DNA of 5,756 nucleotides from Syntrophomonadaceae bacterium (lineage in GTDB: Bacteria > Bacillota > Syntrophomonadia > Syntrophomonadales > Syntrophomonadaceae), in assembly GCA_030526885.1 (NCBI GenBank), contig JAUNBV010000118.1, positions 1 through 5,756 on the forward strand, read 5' to 3'. The translations under genes and the position numbers were made by a program. The notes under the pieces were generated by a model that was given only the letters and a program-made list of their open reading frames with translations, was not told the origin of the DNA and ran no database searches. Shown here one piece after another: positions 1-5,756 of this stretch; the stretch's first letter is position 1; the number at the start of each line of letters is the position of its first letter.

Positions 1-26
1 TATATCTTTTAACCCTAAAACATGTC

Positions 27-1229
27 CTACCGACCGGCAAACAGGCGTAAGGGGAGCTTTCTGCCCAGCACCAGCTCGCTGGCGGCGGCGGCTTCTTCAA
101 ACAGCGAGGAGGCTTGAGCGCCGGAGTTTTCTAAATCCGCCTGCAAAAAGTAGATGGTGTTCTCGATGCGCTCCTGACTGGCCTTAATCTCACGCCACTG
201 GGTCTCTTCTTCCCATATGTTCATACAGGAGGGTAGATCGTCGCAGCGTCCGGTGGTGAGGTAATGCTCGAAGCGCTCCAATATCTCCGGCATGTGGTAA
301 TCGGGGTGGATTGAGCTTCGCTCCAGCGTGAGCCGGCATAAGTCGAGGATGTACAGGGCGGTAGCCAGTTTTTCCTCCGCTGCGCTGATATCCTGCTGAC
401 AGCGTTCCCGCAGCTGCTGATGACAGTGGGGCCAGTCCACTAAAAGCTGCTTGTAGCGCTCGCCGGACTTCTCAAACTCGCGATAGCGCAGCAGGTAAGT
501 CTTTAACTGATGGGCATAATCGTTGCACAGTTCCTTATACTCCTTATGGCGTGCCCGATTACCGGCAAAAGACATTACTCCGGGCTCCGGCAGCGGTTCT
601 TCCGGTTGGAGCGGGCGCTGGGGGCAGCGATCCGGTTCGGCGGGCAGCAGGTTTTCATCGTCCAATATAGCTTGGCGCTCCGCGATCAGGGTATGGAAAA
701 AAGCTATCTGTTCGGTGATGCGCTGACTTTGCTCCAGTGCCTGACGGCACATACGGATATCGGTCAGCAGGTTGTTCGGCTCCGCTGCCGTTTTGCGGGC
801 TCCCTTGCGCGGCTGATTATATTTGGCCATTTCCTTGGGGATTTCCGGCTCCTGATTGAGCCGGTTCAAATGGCCGAAGGTGCTGGAGGGGATCATTTCC
901 TCCGTATCGCCGCATTTTTCCACATAAATGCGGGTATTGCCGCTGCTGTAATAGTAAGGGCCGATGTGATCCAGATAATCGTTTTCCTTCAGCGCGAGCA
1001 AATCGCTCCCCATGCCCAGCTCATCCTCCAGCAGCCTAAGCCACTGGTGCAAACATGAATCCAAAGAGCCGTTTTGTTGTTGCCACTCCTTCATTTCGCA
1101 CCAGGTGGACAGCCGGATGCGCATTTCACTGTTGTAGAAGTAGCTCAAGGTTTTGTCCGGATGACAGTTGATAAAGACGGAGAGGTCCAAAGGTTGGGGT
1201 TGGCTACCATTGATGGTTGACAGTAACAT
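27..1229 (-). CDS. Uncharacterised helical protein with a YL-TGRCDDL motif
   Basis: I do not recognise a named family, so no function is assigned. The 400-residue frame is complete: ATG at 1229-1227 has an AGGAGG eight bases upstream, and TAG ends it at 29-27. No signal peptide or membrane segment is visible, so it is probably cytoplasmic. Residues 1-125 form a mixed region rich in aromatic residues (YFYNSE near 30-35, GPYYYSSG near 90-97). Residues about 155-192, 226-300 and 340-366 are charged, Leu/Gln/Glu-rich and probably helical or coiled-coil. A proline-rich linker lies at about 195-217. Near the C-terminus, residues 323-342 read YLTTGRCDDL, then NIWEEE. This resembles a short motif I recall from uncharacterised Firmicutes proteins (YL-x-S-GR-x-D-x-L followed by N-x-Y/W-E-x-E), but that recall has not been checked. 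There are nine cysteines, none in an obvious CxxC zinc pair. It is transcribed away from dnaE. That it is a real gene is well supported; its role is unknown. Confidence 0.85.
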   Translation of the reverse strand: MLLSTINGSQPQPLDLSVFINCHPDKTLSYFYNSEMRIRLSTWCEMKEWQQQNGSLDSCLHQWLRLLEDELGMGSDLLALKENDYLDHIGPYYYSSGNTRIYVEKCGDTEEMIPSSTFGHLNRLNQEPEIPKEMAKYNQPRKGARKTAAEPNNLLTDIRMCRQALEQSQRITEQIAFFHTLIAERQAILDDENLLPAEPDRCPQRPLQPEEPLPEPGVMSFAGNRARHKEYKELCNDYAHQLKTYLLRYREFEKSGERYKQLLVDWPHCHQQLRERCQQDISAAEEKLATALYILDLCRLTLERSSIHPDYHMPEILERFEHYLTTGRCDDLPSCMNIWEEETQWREIKASQERIENTIYFLQADLENSGAQASSLFEEAAAASELVLGRKLPLRLFAGR

Positions 1230-1237
1230 TCGCTTTG

Positions 1238-1243
1238 CCTCCT
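1238..1243 (-). promoter_or_regulatory. Ribosome-binding site of the 400-aa minus-strand gene
   Basis: On the minus strand the sequence reads AGGAGG followed by eight bases and ATG at 1229. This is a perfect Shine-Dalgarno core at good spacing, and it fixes the start of the minus-strand gene. Confidence 0.85.
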
Positions 1244-1262
1244 GTAATAAATTTTAGTCGCG

Positions 1263-1290
1263 TATGGAAAACACTTCGCCGTTTTCCATA
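1263..1290. repeat. Perfect 10-bp inverted repeat, candidate operator
   Basis: TATGGAAAAC at 1263-1272 is the exact reverse complement of GTTTTCCATA at 1281-1290, with the 8-nt spacer ACTTCGCC between. It lies 33 bp upstream of the minus-strand gene's ATG and about 175 bp upstream of the dnaE start. A minus-strand -10-like TATTAT (1293-1288) overlaps its right end. It could be a binding site for a dimeric regulator, or a hairpin in the 5' leader of the minus-strand mRNA. No T-run follows on either strand, so it is not a typical terminator. It does not match the Firmicutes LexA box, which has a much shorter spacer. The repeat is plain in the sequence; its role is inferred. Confidence 0.7.
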
Positions 1291-1293
1291 ATA
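1288..1293 (-). promoter_or_regulatory. Possible -10 element for the minus-strand gene
   Basis: TATTAT on the minus strand matches TATAAT at five of six positions and lies about 60 bp upstream of the ATG. No convincing -35 box sits 16-18 bp further upstream. If it is used, transcription would start within or next to the inverted repeat at 1263-1290. Confidence 0.25.
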
Positions 1294-1296
1294 TTC

Positions 1297-1325
1297 CTGC
1301 TAAACTGAAAAATAATTTACATAAT
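1297..1325 (+). promoter_or_regulatory. Possible dnaE promoter, distal
   Basis: CTGCTA (1297-1302) and CATAAT (1320-1325) are separated by 17 bp. They match the sigma-70/sigma-A -35 and -10 consensus at three and five of six positions. It would give a leader of roughly 130 nt before the chosen dnaE start. It lies just downstream of the inverted repeat, so a protein bound there could affect it. Confidence 0.25.
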
Positions 1326-1378
1326 TTGGGTTTTGGCTGGCGCGCTGCTCTGTCGGCGGTTGGTTGTCTGCTCTCGCC

Positions 1379-1407
1379 TTGCTTTGGACGGGTGTATATA
1401 TTAAACT
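1379..1407 (+). promoter_or_regulatory. Possible dnaE promoter, proximal
   Basis: TTGCTT (1379-1384) and TAAACT (1402-1407) are 17 bp apart, with three and four of six consensus matches. An overlapping TATATT at 1397-1402 is a better -10 but lacks a -35. Use of this promoter would start the transcript near 1414 and leave a leader of about 50 nt before the TTG at 1466. That would rule out the in-frame start codons at 1364 and 1412. Confidence 0.25.
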
Positions 1408-1450
1408 TAAGATGCGGCCATATTTTTACCATGTTATGGCACGGCGATTG

Positions 1451-1458
1451 AAAGGCGG
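1451..1458 (+). promoter_or_regulatory. Ribosome-binding site deciding the dnaE TTG start
   Basis: AAAGGCGG differs by one base from AAAGGAGG and ends seven bases before the TTG at 1466. The alternative in-frame starts (TTG 1364, ATG 1412, ATG 1436) lack a comparable purine-rich site. The encoded start, (M)AGFVHLHNH, also matches where DnaE proteins normally begin. Confidence 0.6.
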
Positions 1459-1465
1459 CGGCATT

Positions 1466-4400
1466 TTGGCGGGCTTTGTACACTTACATAATCATTCGGA
1501 ATACAGTCTTTTGGATGGCGCTTGCCGCATCAGGGATTTGGTGAGTCAGGCCAAGGAATTGGGAATGCCCGCAGTCGCCATCACCGACCACGGCGTGCTT
1601 TACGGCGCGATTGATTTTTACCGGGAGGCGAAAAAACAGGGCATCCATCCCGTAATCGGCTGCGAGGTATATGTGGCTATGCGCACTCGCCATGACCGCG
1701 AACCGCGCAAGGACGACGACCAACACCATCTTATCCTTTTGTGTAAGGATGAGATCGGTTACCGCAACCTGACCCAACTGGTCAGCCGCGCGTGGCTGGA
1801 AGGCTTTTATTACAAACCGCGGGTGGATCACGAGTTGCTGCAGCAGTATCACCAGGGACTTATTGCGCTGTCCGCCTGCCTGGCGGGGGAAATCCCGCAG
1901 CTTATTCTGCAGGGGCGCCCGGATGAGGCCGATGAGCTGGCCTGCTGGTACCAGCAACTTTTTGGCCCGGATTCCTTTTATTTGGAATTGCAGGACCACG
2001 GGATAGAGGAACAGGTAGAGGTCATCAGGGCGCTAAAGGATATCGCGGCGCGGCGGGGAATTCCGCTCGTCGCCACCAATGATGCGCATTACCTGCGGCG
2101 TGAGGATGCCGCCCTGCATGATGTGCTGCTGTGTATCCAGACGCTTAAAACGGTGGAAGATGAGGAGCGTATGCGCTTTCCGGGCGCGGAATTCTATTTG
2201 AAGCCGGAAGCGGAAATGCGCGCGCTGTTTGCCGACTGTCCGGAAGCCATCGACAACAGTGTCCGCATTGCTGAAGCGTGCCAACTGGAGTTTAAATTCG
2301 AAGGCTTTCATCTGCCGTATTATCCGGTGCCGAACCAAGAACCGCCGGAAATCTACCTGCGGGATTTGGTGGCGGCACGCTTTGACCGTTATTATCCCGC
2401 TGCCGACGCCCAAGTTAAACAGCGGTTGGAATATGAGCTAAACACCATCATCGGCATGGGTTTTGCCGAATACTTTCTCATTGTGCAGGATCTGTGCAGT
2501 TGGTCGCGGGAGCACGGCATTCCGGTAGGGCCGGGGCGCGGCTCGGCGGCGGGCAGCATGGTATCGTACGTGCTGGGCATCACCAACATTGACCCCCTGC
2601 GCTATGACCTGCTGTTCGAGCGTTTCCTGAACCCGGAGCGCATCACGATGCCGGATATCGATTTGGATTTTTGCTTCGAGAAGCGGCAGCAGGTGATAAA
2701 TTATATCGTGGAACGCTACGGGGAAGAGCGGGTGGCGCAGATAATAACCTTTGGGACCATGGCCGCGCGCGCCGCCATTCGCGATGTGGGCCGGGCCATG
2801 AATGTGCCCTATGGAGAAGTAGACCGCATCGTGAAACTGATTCCGTCGGAGTTGGGCATTAGCATCGAAAAGGCCCTTGATATCTCGCCGGAACTGAAAC
2901 AGGTATATGAGAGCGATTATAAAGCCCGCCGCGTTATTGATATCGCCCGCGGACTGGAGGGCATGCCCCGCCATGCTTCGGTGCACGCCGCCGGGGTGGT
3001 TATCGGGCGTGAAGAACTCAGTCACCTACTGCCGCTGCAAAAGATGGCTGACGGACATGTGGTAACTCAGTATACAAAAGAAACGGTCGAGGATATTGGG
3101 CTTTTAAAGATGGACATTCTGGGCCTGCGCACCCTTACGGTGATAGACCGCGCCCGTGACATCATCCGCCACCGCCACCACATCGACATTGATATCGACC
3201 GCTTACCGCTGGATGACCCCGCGGTTTTTGCCATGCTGTCCGAGGGCAAGAGCGTGGCGGTGTTCCAATTGGAGAGCGACGGCTTGCGGCGCATACTGGT
3301 GGATATGAAACCCAACCGGTTTGAAGACCTTATTGCGGTGATTGCGCTTTATCGCCCCGGCCCTCTGGGCAGCGGCATGGTAGAGGATTTTATCAGCCGC
3401 AAGCATGGGCGGCAGGAGGTGAGCTTTCCCCATCCGGCTCTTGAAAGCATATTGAGCGAAACATATGGGGTGATACTGTATCAGGAGCAGGTCATGCGTA
3501 TCGCCAGCGACATAGGCGATTTTACTTTAGGACAGGCCGATATGTTGCGCCGCGCCATGGGCAAGAAGAAAGCCTCCGAGCTGAAATCCCATCGCGACCG
3601 CTTTCTGGAGGGCAGCGCCGCCAACGGAGTGGACGCGGCGGTGGCCGATCATTTATTTGACCTGATGGAAAACTTTGCCGGTTATGGCTTTAATAAGAGC
3701 CATTCGGCCGCATATGCCCTGATATCCTATCAAACCGCGTGGCTGAAAGCCCACTATCTGACCGAGTATATGTGCGCATTTCTGAGCAGCGTGATAGATA
3801 ATCAGGAACGGGTAGTGTTTTATATCCGGGAGTGTCAGAAACAAAACATCCCCATACTTCCGCCCGATATCAACGAAAGCTTTGAAAACTTCACCGTAAC
3901 CGAGCGCGGCATACGCTTTGGGCTGGGCGCCATCAAGAACGTGGGCGCGGGGGCGGTAAGGGGGATGGCGGAGGAGCGCAAGGTTGGCGGGCCGTTTAAG
4001 TCCCTGTTTGACTTTTGCCGCCGGGCGGATTTTACCCTCCTCAACCGGCGCATGGTGGAAAACCTGATTTTAGCCGGCAGTTTTGATTCCCTGGGCATTA
4101 CCCGCCGCGAGGCGATGTCGGTGATGGACGAGTGCATTGCTCTGGCTTTGCAGATTGCCAGCAACCAATCCTCCCAGCAGGAATCCCTGTTCGGCGAGCT
4201 CAGCAGCACGGTGGAAGAGCCGCAGCCTAAGAAAAAAGGGGAATACGGCCCCCAGGAAAAAATGCAGAAGGAAAAAGAAGTGCTGGGATTTTACGTCAGC
4301 AGCAACCCGTTGGCGCGTTATCATGAGCTCATTCCCTTGATGACCACGGGAGAAGTGATGGAGATTGCCGAGAGCGAGTCCGAGGACTATGTAAGGCTGA

Positions 4401-4858
4401 TCGGGATGCCGGTCAATTTGAGCAAAAAACGCAGCAAAAAGGGTGAGCCTTATGCGCGTTTTCAGCTGGAGGACGAGAGCGGCCGCCTGGATATGATGCT
4501 GTTTTCTTCCGTGTACGATAAAAACATCGGGGTGCTGGAGAGCGAGCAGGTGGTATGGCTGGAGGGTTTCCTGGATCACCGCGAACAGCCGCCCAAAGTC
4601 TCGGTACGCCGCGTAGGACCGGTGCCGGAACGCGTAAGCGAACTGCATATCCGTTTGCCGGAGGAAAAGGGTGACGCCGAAGGGCGTAAGGAATTGATCG
4701 ATGTCCTGAGCCGATATAGGGGTGAGGCGGAAGTTATCCTGCATCTGCCGGGACGCAGGACGTTCGCCCTGGACGAGAGATTCAACGCTCAGGCTTCGCT
4801 GCAATTCAAAAACGAGCTTGAGCGTCTATATGGCCCCAATACGGCCTGGTACGCATGA
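1466..4858 (+). CDS. dnaE: DNA polymerase III alpha subunit (DnaE)
   Basis: Replicative C-family DNA polymerase that extends primers with dNTPs at the fork as part of the pol III holoenzyme. From the TTG at 1466 it has about 1130 residues, normal for the family. The PHP domain (about 1-240) begins HLHNHSEYSLLDG and keeps H8, H10, D17, H42, E67, H88, C138, D206 and H208. The palm has GPGRGSAAGS (355-364), PDIDLDF with catalytic D397 and D399, and the third carboxylate D550 in KMDILGLRT. Further marks are YRPGPL (629-634), YQEQVM (672-677), AMGKK (697-701) and FNKSHSAAYA (742-751). A helix-hairpin-helix reading GLGAIKNVG lies near 819-827. QESLF (905-909, bases 4178-4192) fits the internal beta-clamp-binding motif. 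An OB-fold spans about 974-1056, and a C-terminal domain of the tau-binding type follows. In Firmicutes that also have PolC, DnaE can be the second polymerase; the window cannot tell which applies. pfkA follows 73 bp downstream with no terminator. An ATG start at 1436, adding ten residues, is the main alternative. Confidence 0.97.
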   Translation: MAGFVHLHNHSEYSLLDGACRIRDLVSQAKELGMPAVAITDHGVLYGAIDFYREAKKQGIHPVIGCEVYVAMRTRHDREPRKDDDQHHLILLCKDEIGYRNLTQLVSRAWLEGFYYKPRVDHELLQQYHQGLIALSACLAGEIPQLILQGRPDEADELACWYQQLFGPDSFYLELQDHGIEEQVEVIRALKDIAARRGIPLVATNDAHYLRREDAALHDVLLCIQTLKTVEDEERMRFPGAEFYLKPEAEMRALFADCPEAIDNSVRIAEACQLEFKFEGFHLPYYPVPNQEPPEIYLRDLVAARFDRYYPAADAQVKQRLEYELNTIIGMGFAEYFLIVQDLCSWSREHGIPVGPGRGSAAGSMVSYVLGITNIDPLRYDLLFERFLNPERITMPDIDLDFCFEKRQQVINYIVERYGEERVAQIITFGTMAARAAIRDVGRAMNVPYGEVDRIVKLIPSELGISIEKALDISPELKQVYESDYKARRVIDIARGLEGMPRHASVHAAGVVIGREELSHLLPLQKMADGHVVTQYTKETVEDIGLLKMDILGLRTLTVIDRARDIIRHRHHIDIDIDRLPLDDPAVFAMLSEGKSVAVFQLESDGLRRILVDMKPNRFEDLIAVIALYRPGPLGSGMVEDFISRKHGRQEVSFPHPALESILSETYGVILYQEQVMRIASDIGDFTLGQADMLRRAMGKKKASELKSHRDRFLEGSAANGVDAAVADHLFDLMENFAGYGFNKSHSAAYALISYQTAWLKAHYLTEYMCAFLSSVIDNQERVVFYIRECQKQNIPILPPDINESFENFTVTERGIRFGLGAIKNVGAGAVRGMAEERKVGGPFKSLFDFCRRADFTLLNRRMVENLILAGSFDSLGITRREAMSVMDECIALALQIASNQSSQQESLFGELSSTVEEPQPKKKGEYGPQEKMQKEKEVLGFYVSSNPLARYHELIPLMTTGEVMEIAESESEDYVRLIGMPVNLSKKRSKKGEPYARFQLEDESGRLDMMLFSSVYDKNIGVLESEQVVWLEGFLDHREQPPKVSVRRVGPVPERVSELHIRLPEEKGDAEGRKELIDVLSRYRGEAEVILHLPGRRTFALDERFNAQASLQFKNELERLYGPNTAWYA

Positions 4859-4898
4859 AGTGTCGGTTTAAGGGAGAGTATAGTAAGGTGGAAACGCG

Positions 4899-4917
4899 GG
4901 TGATGCTCACCGAGCAT
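4899..4917 (+). repeat. Two overlapping small hairpins in front of the pfkA RBS
   Basis: GGTGA (4899-4903) pairs with TCACC (4907-4911) around a TGC loop. ATGCTC (4903-4908) pairs with GAGCAT (4912-4917) around an ACC loop. Both are perfect, and they share bases 4903 and 4907-4911, so they cannot form together. The second ends three bases before the Shine-Dalgarno sequence. No T-run follows, so neither is an intrinsic terminator. They could modulate ribosome access or mark an mRNA processing site; stems of five and six pairs may also be chance. Confidence 0.4.
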
Positions 4918-4920
4918 GTC

Positions 4921-4926
4921 AGGAGG
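4921..4926 (+). promoter_or_regulatory. Ribosome-binding site of pfkA
   Basis: AGGAGG ends five bases before the ATG at 4932. It is a perfect core with slightly short spacing and fixes the start, which also agrees with the family N-terminus. Confidence 0.85.
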
Positions 4927-4931
4927 AAACT

Positions 4932-5756
4932 ATGCCAAGATTAGCCGTTTTAACCAGCGGAGGCGATGCCTCCGGCATGAATGCCGCAGTGCGCGCGGTG
5001 GTCCGTAGCGCCCTGTGGCACGGATGGCAGCCCTTTGGCGTGTATCAGGGCTATGCCGGGCTGATAGAGGGCAATATAAATGAGCTGCACGCCCGGTCGG
5101 TAGCCGATATCATCCAGCGTGGCGGCACTATCCTGCAAAGTTCCCGCTCCGAGGAATTTATGAGCCCGGCGGGCAGAGAAAAAGCGGTCCAGGCATTGCG
5201 GCGGTATGAGATTGAGCATTTGATCGTAATCGGCGGCAACGGTAGTTTGGCCGGGGCTTGGGAGTTGGAGCGCTTAGGAATTTATTGCATCGGCATTCCC
5301 GCCACCATCGATAATGATGTGGCCCATACCCGTTCCATAGGTTTTGATACTGCGGTTAACACGGTGCTGGACGCCATCAATCGCGTTCGCGACACCGCCA
5401 GTTCGCACGGACGGACCTTCATCATTGAGGTGATGGGGCATTCCTGTGGCGAACTGGCTCTCGCCGCCGGATTAGCCGGAGGGGCTGAGTCTATTCTCAT
5501 CCCGGAATGCCCGGTGGATATTGAGGCCTTGATAACCCGGGTCAATCAGGGAATCGCGCGGGGCAAGGCGCACAGTATCATTGTAGTGGCGGAAACGGTT
5601 TATCCGCTGGACAAGCTGCGGCAATTGCTGGTGGAGCGTACCGGACATGATTGCCGCATTATTGTACTGGGGCATGTTCAGCGCGGTGGTACTCCCGGTA
5701 TGGCGGATCGTTTGCTGGCCACGCATATGGGGCACCATGCGGTGGAATTATTGATA
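4932..5756 (+). CDS. pfkA: 6-phosphofructokinase, PfkA family, 3' end cut by window
   Basis: PfkA enzymes phosphorylate fructose 6-phosphate to fructose 1,6-bisphosphate, the committed step of glycolysis, as cytoplasmic tetramers. The window holds 275 residues; the family is about 320 long, so roughly 45 are missing. It starts LTSGGDASGMNAA. In E. coli numbering, G11, R72, T125, D127, D129, R162, M169, E222, R243, H249 and R252 are kept, so the sugar-phosphate site and catalytic base look intact. The effector-site residues R21, R25, R154, E187, R211 and K213 are also kept. Differences cluster on the nucleotide/Mg side: GGDGS is GGNGS (N103), PGTIDND is PATIDND (A124), MGR is MGH (H170, equivalent to R171), and residues 73 and 77 are Ser and Met. 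One residue is missing in the loop after TIDND. Position 104 is Gly, as in ATP-dependent enzymes; PPi-dependent ones have Asp there and Lys at 124. An ATP-type enzyme is likeliest, but altered activity, altered donor use or a paralogue is possible. It probably shares a transcript with dnaE. Confidence 0.9.
   Translation, partial: MPRLAVLTSGGDASGMNAAVRAVVRSALWHGWQPFGVYQGYAGLIEGNINELHARSVADIIQRGGTILQSSRSEEFMSPAGREKAVQALRRYEIEHLIVIGGNGSLAGAWELERLGIYCIGIPATIDNDVAHTRSIGFDTAVNTVLDAINRVRDTASSHGRTFIIEVMGHSCGELALAAGLAGGAESILIPECPVDIEALITRVNQGIARGKAHSIIVVAETVYPLDKLRQLLVERTGHDCRIIVLGHVQRGGTPGMADRLLATHMGHHAVELLI

Larger units (their letters stand above)
4888..4944 (+). other. Possible 18-codon leader ORF overlapping the pfkA start
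   Basis: A GTG at 4888 opens an 18-codon frame (METRVMLTEHVRRKLCQD) that ends with TAG at 4942-4944, just past the pfkA ATG at 4932 and in a different frame. A purine-rich AGGGAG lies upstream at 4871-4876, 11 bases away, which is rather far. A frame this short may well be chance; coupling translation into pfkA is only a possibility. Confidence 0.12.

Noticed and set aside
7..20. TTTTA/TAAAA inverted repeat after the stop of the minus-strand gene, as a terminator
   Set aside because: The stem has only five A-T pairs with no GC-rich part, too weak for an intrinsic terminator. The sequence beyond it is outside the window.
510..1058. 182-codon plus-strand frame opposite the uncharacterised gene
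   Set aside because: It is antisense to a gene with a perfect RBS. Its hydrophobic look follows from the complementary codons, and I see no RBS of its own.
1263..1290. The inverted repeat as a LexA/SOS box controlling dnaE
   Set aside because: Firmicutes LexA sites have GAAC-N4-GTTC geometry. This repeat has different arms and an 8-nt spacer.
1364..1465. N-terminal extension of dnaE from TTG 1364 or ATG 1412
   Set aside because: The extra residues do not resemble DnaE, no ribosome-binding site precedes these codons, and promoter-like sequence lies inside the stretch.
1145..1483. 112-codon minus-strand frame across the intergenic region
   Set aside because: It overlaps the starts of both the 400-aa gene and dnaE. 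It has no good ribosome-binding site, and its composition looks like translated non-coding DNA.
3666..3674. Extra copies of the operator arm (TGGAAAAC at about 3667 and 4052) inside dnaE
   Set aside because: Each is a single arm without its partner and is explained by coding for Glu-Asn within conserved DnaE sequence.
4070..4804. 244-codon minus-strand frame opposite the end of dnaE
   Set aside because: The plus strand here encodes clear DnaE motifs (clamp motif, OB-fold). The antisense protein shows no recognisable domain.

Overview
The window reads as a chromosomal housekeeping region of a moderately GC-rich Gram-positive anaerobe, most likely a Clostridia- or Negativicutes-type Firmicute. 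The grounds are a dnaE-like gene followed directly by a pfkA-like gene, strong AGGAGG ribosome-binding sites, a probable TTG start, and DnaE and PFK sequences that look more Firmicute than proteobacterial. This placement is inference; no rRNA or tRNA gene is present to settle it.

Layout. Positions 27-1229 on the minus strand encode a 400-residue, mostly helical protein of unknown function. It is divergent from the rest of the window. A 236-bp intergenic region (1230-1465) separates it from dnaE. That region holds a perfect 10-bp inverted repeat with an 8-nt spacer (1263-1290) and weak promoter-like sequences. Positions 1466-4858 on the plus strand encode the DNA polymerase III alpha subunit (DnaE, about 1130 aa). 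It has all expected domains and a PHP domain with a complete set of metal ligands. After a 73-bp gap with two small overlapping hairpins and a strong Shine-Dalgarno sequence, 4932 to the window edge encodes the first 275 residues of a 6-phosphofructokinase of the PfkA family. Its sugar-phosphate and effector sites look intact, but several residues on the nucleotide/Mg side of the active site differ from the usual ones.

How the genes relate. dnaE and pfkA lie in the same direction with no visible terminator between them and are probably co-transcribed. This places a replicative polymerase gene next to a glycolytic gene. The minus-strand gene shares only the promoter region with them, so a functional link is possible through shared regulation but is not shown.

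I found no mobile element, CRISPR array, RNA gene or toxin/defence module. I see no evidence of a wholly new system. The points most worth a second look are the altered phosphofructokinase active site, the perfect inverted repeat in the divergent promoter region, and the uncharacterised 400-aa protein.
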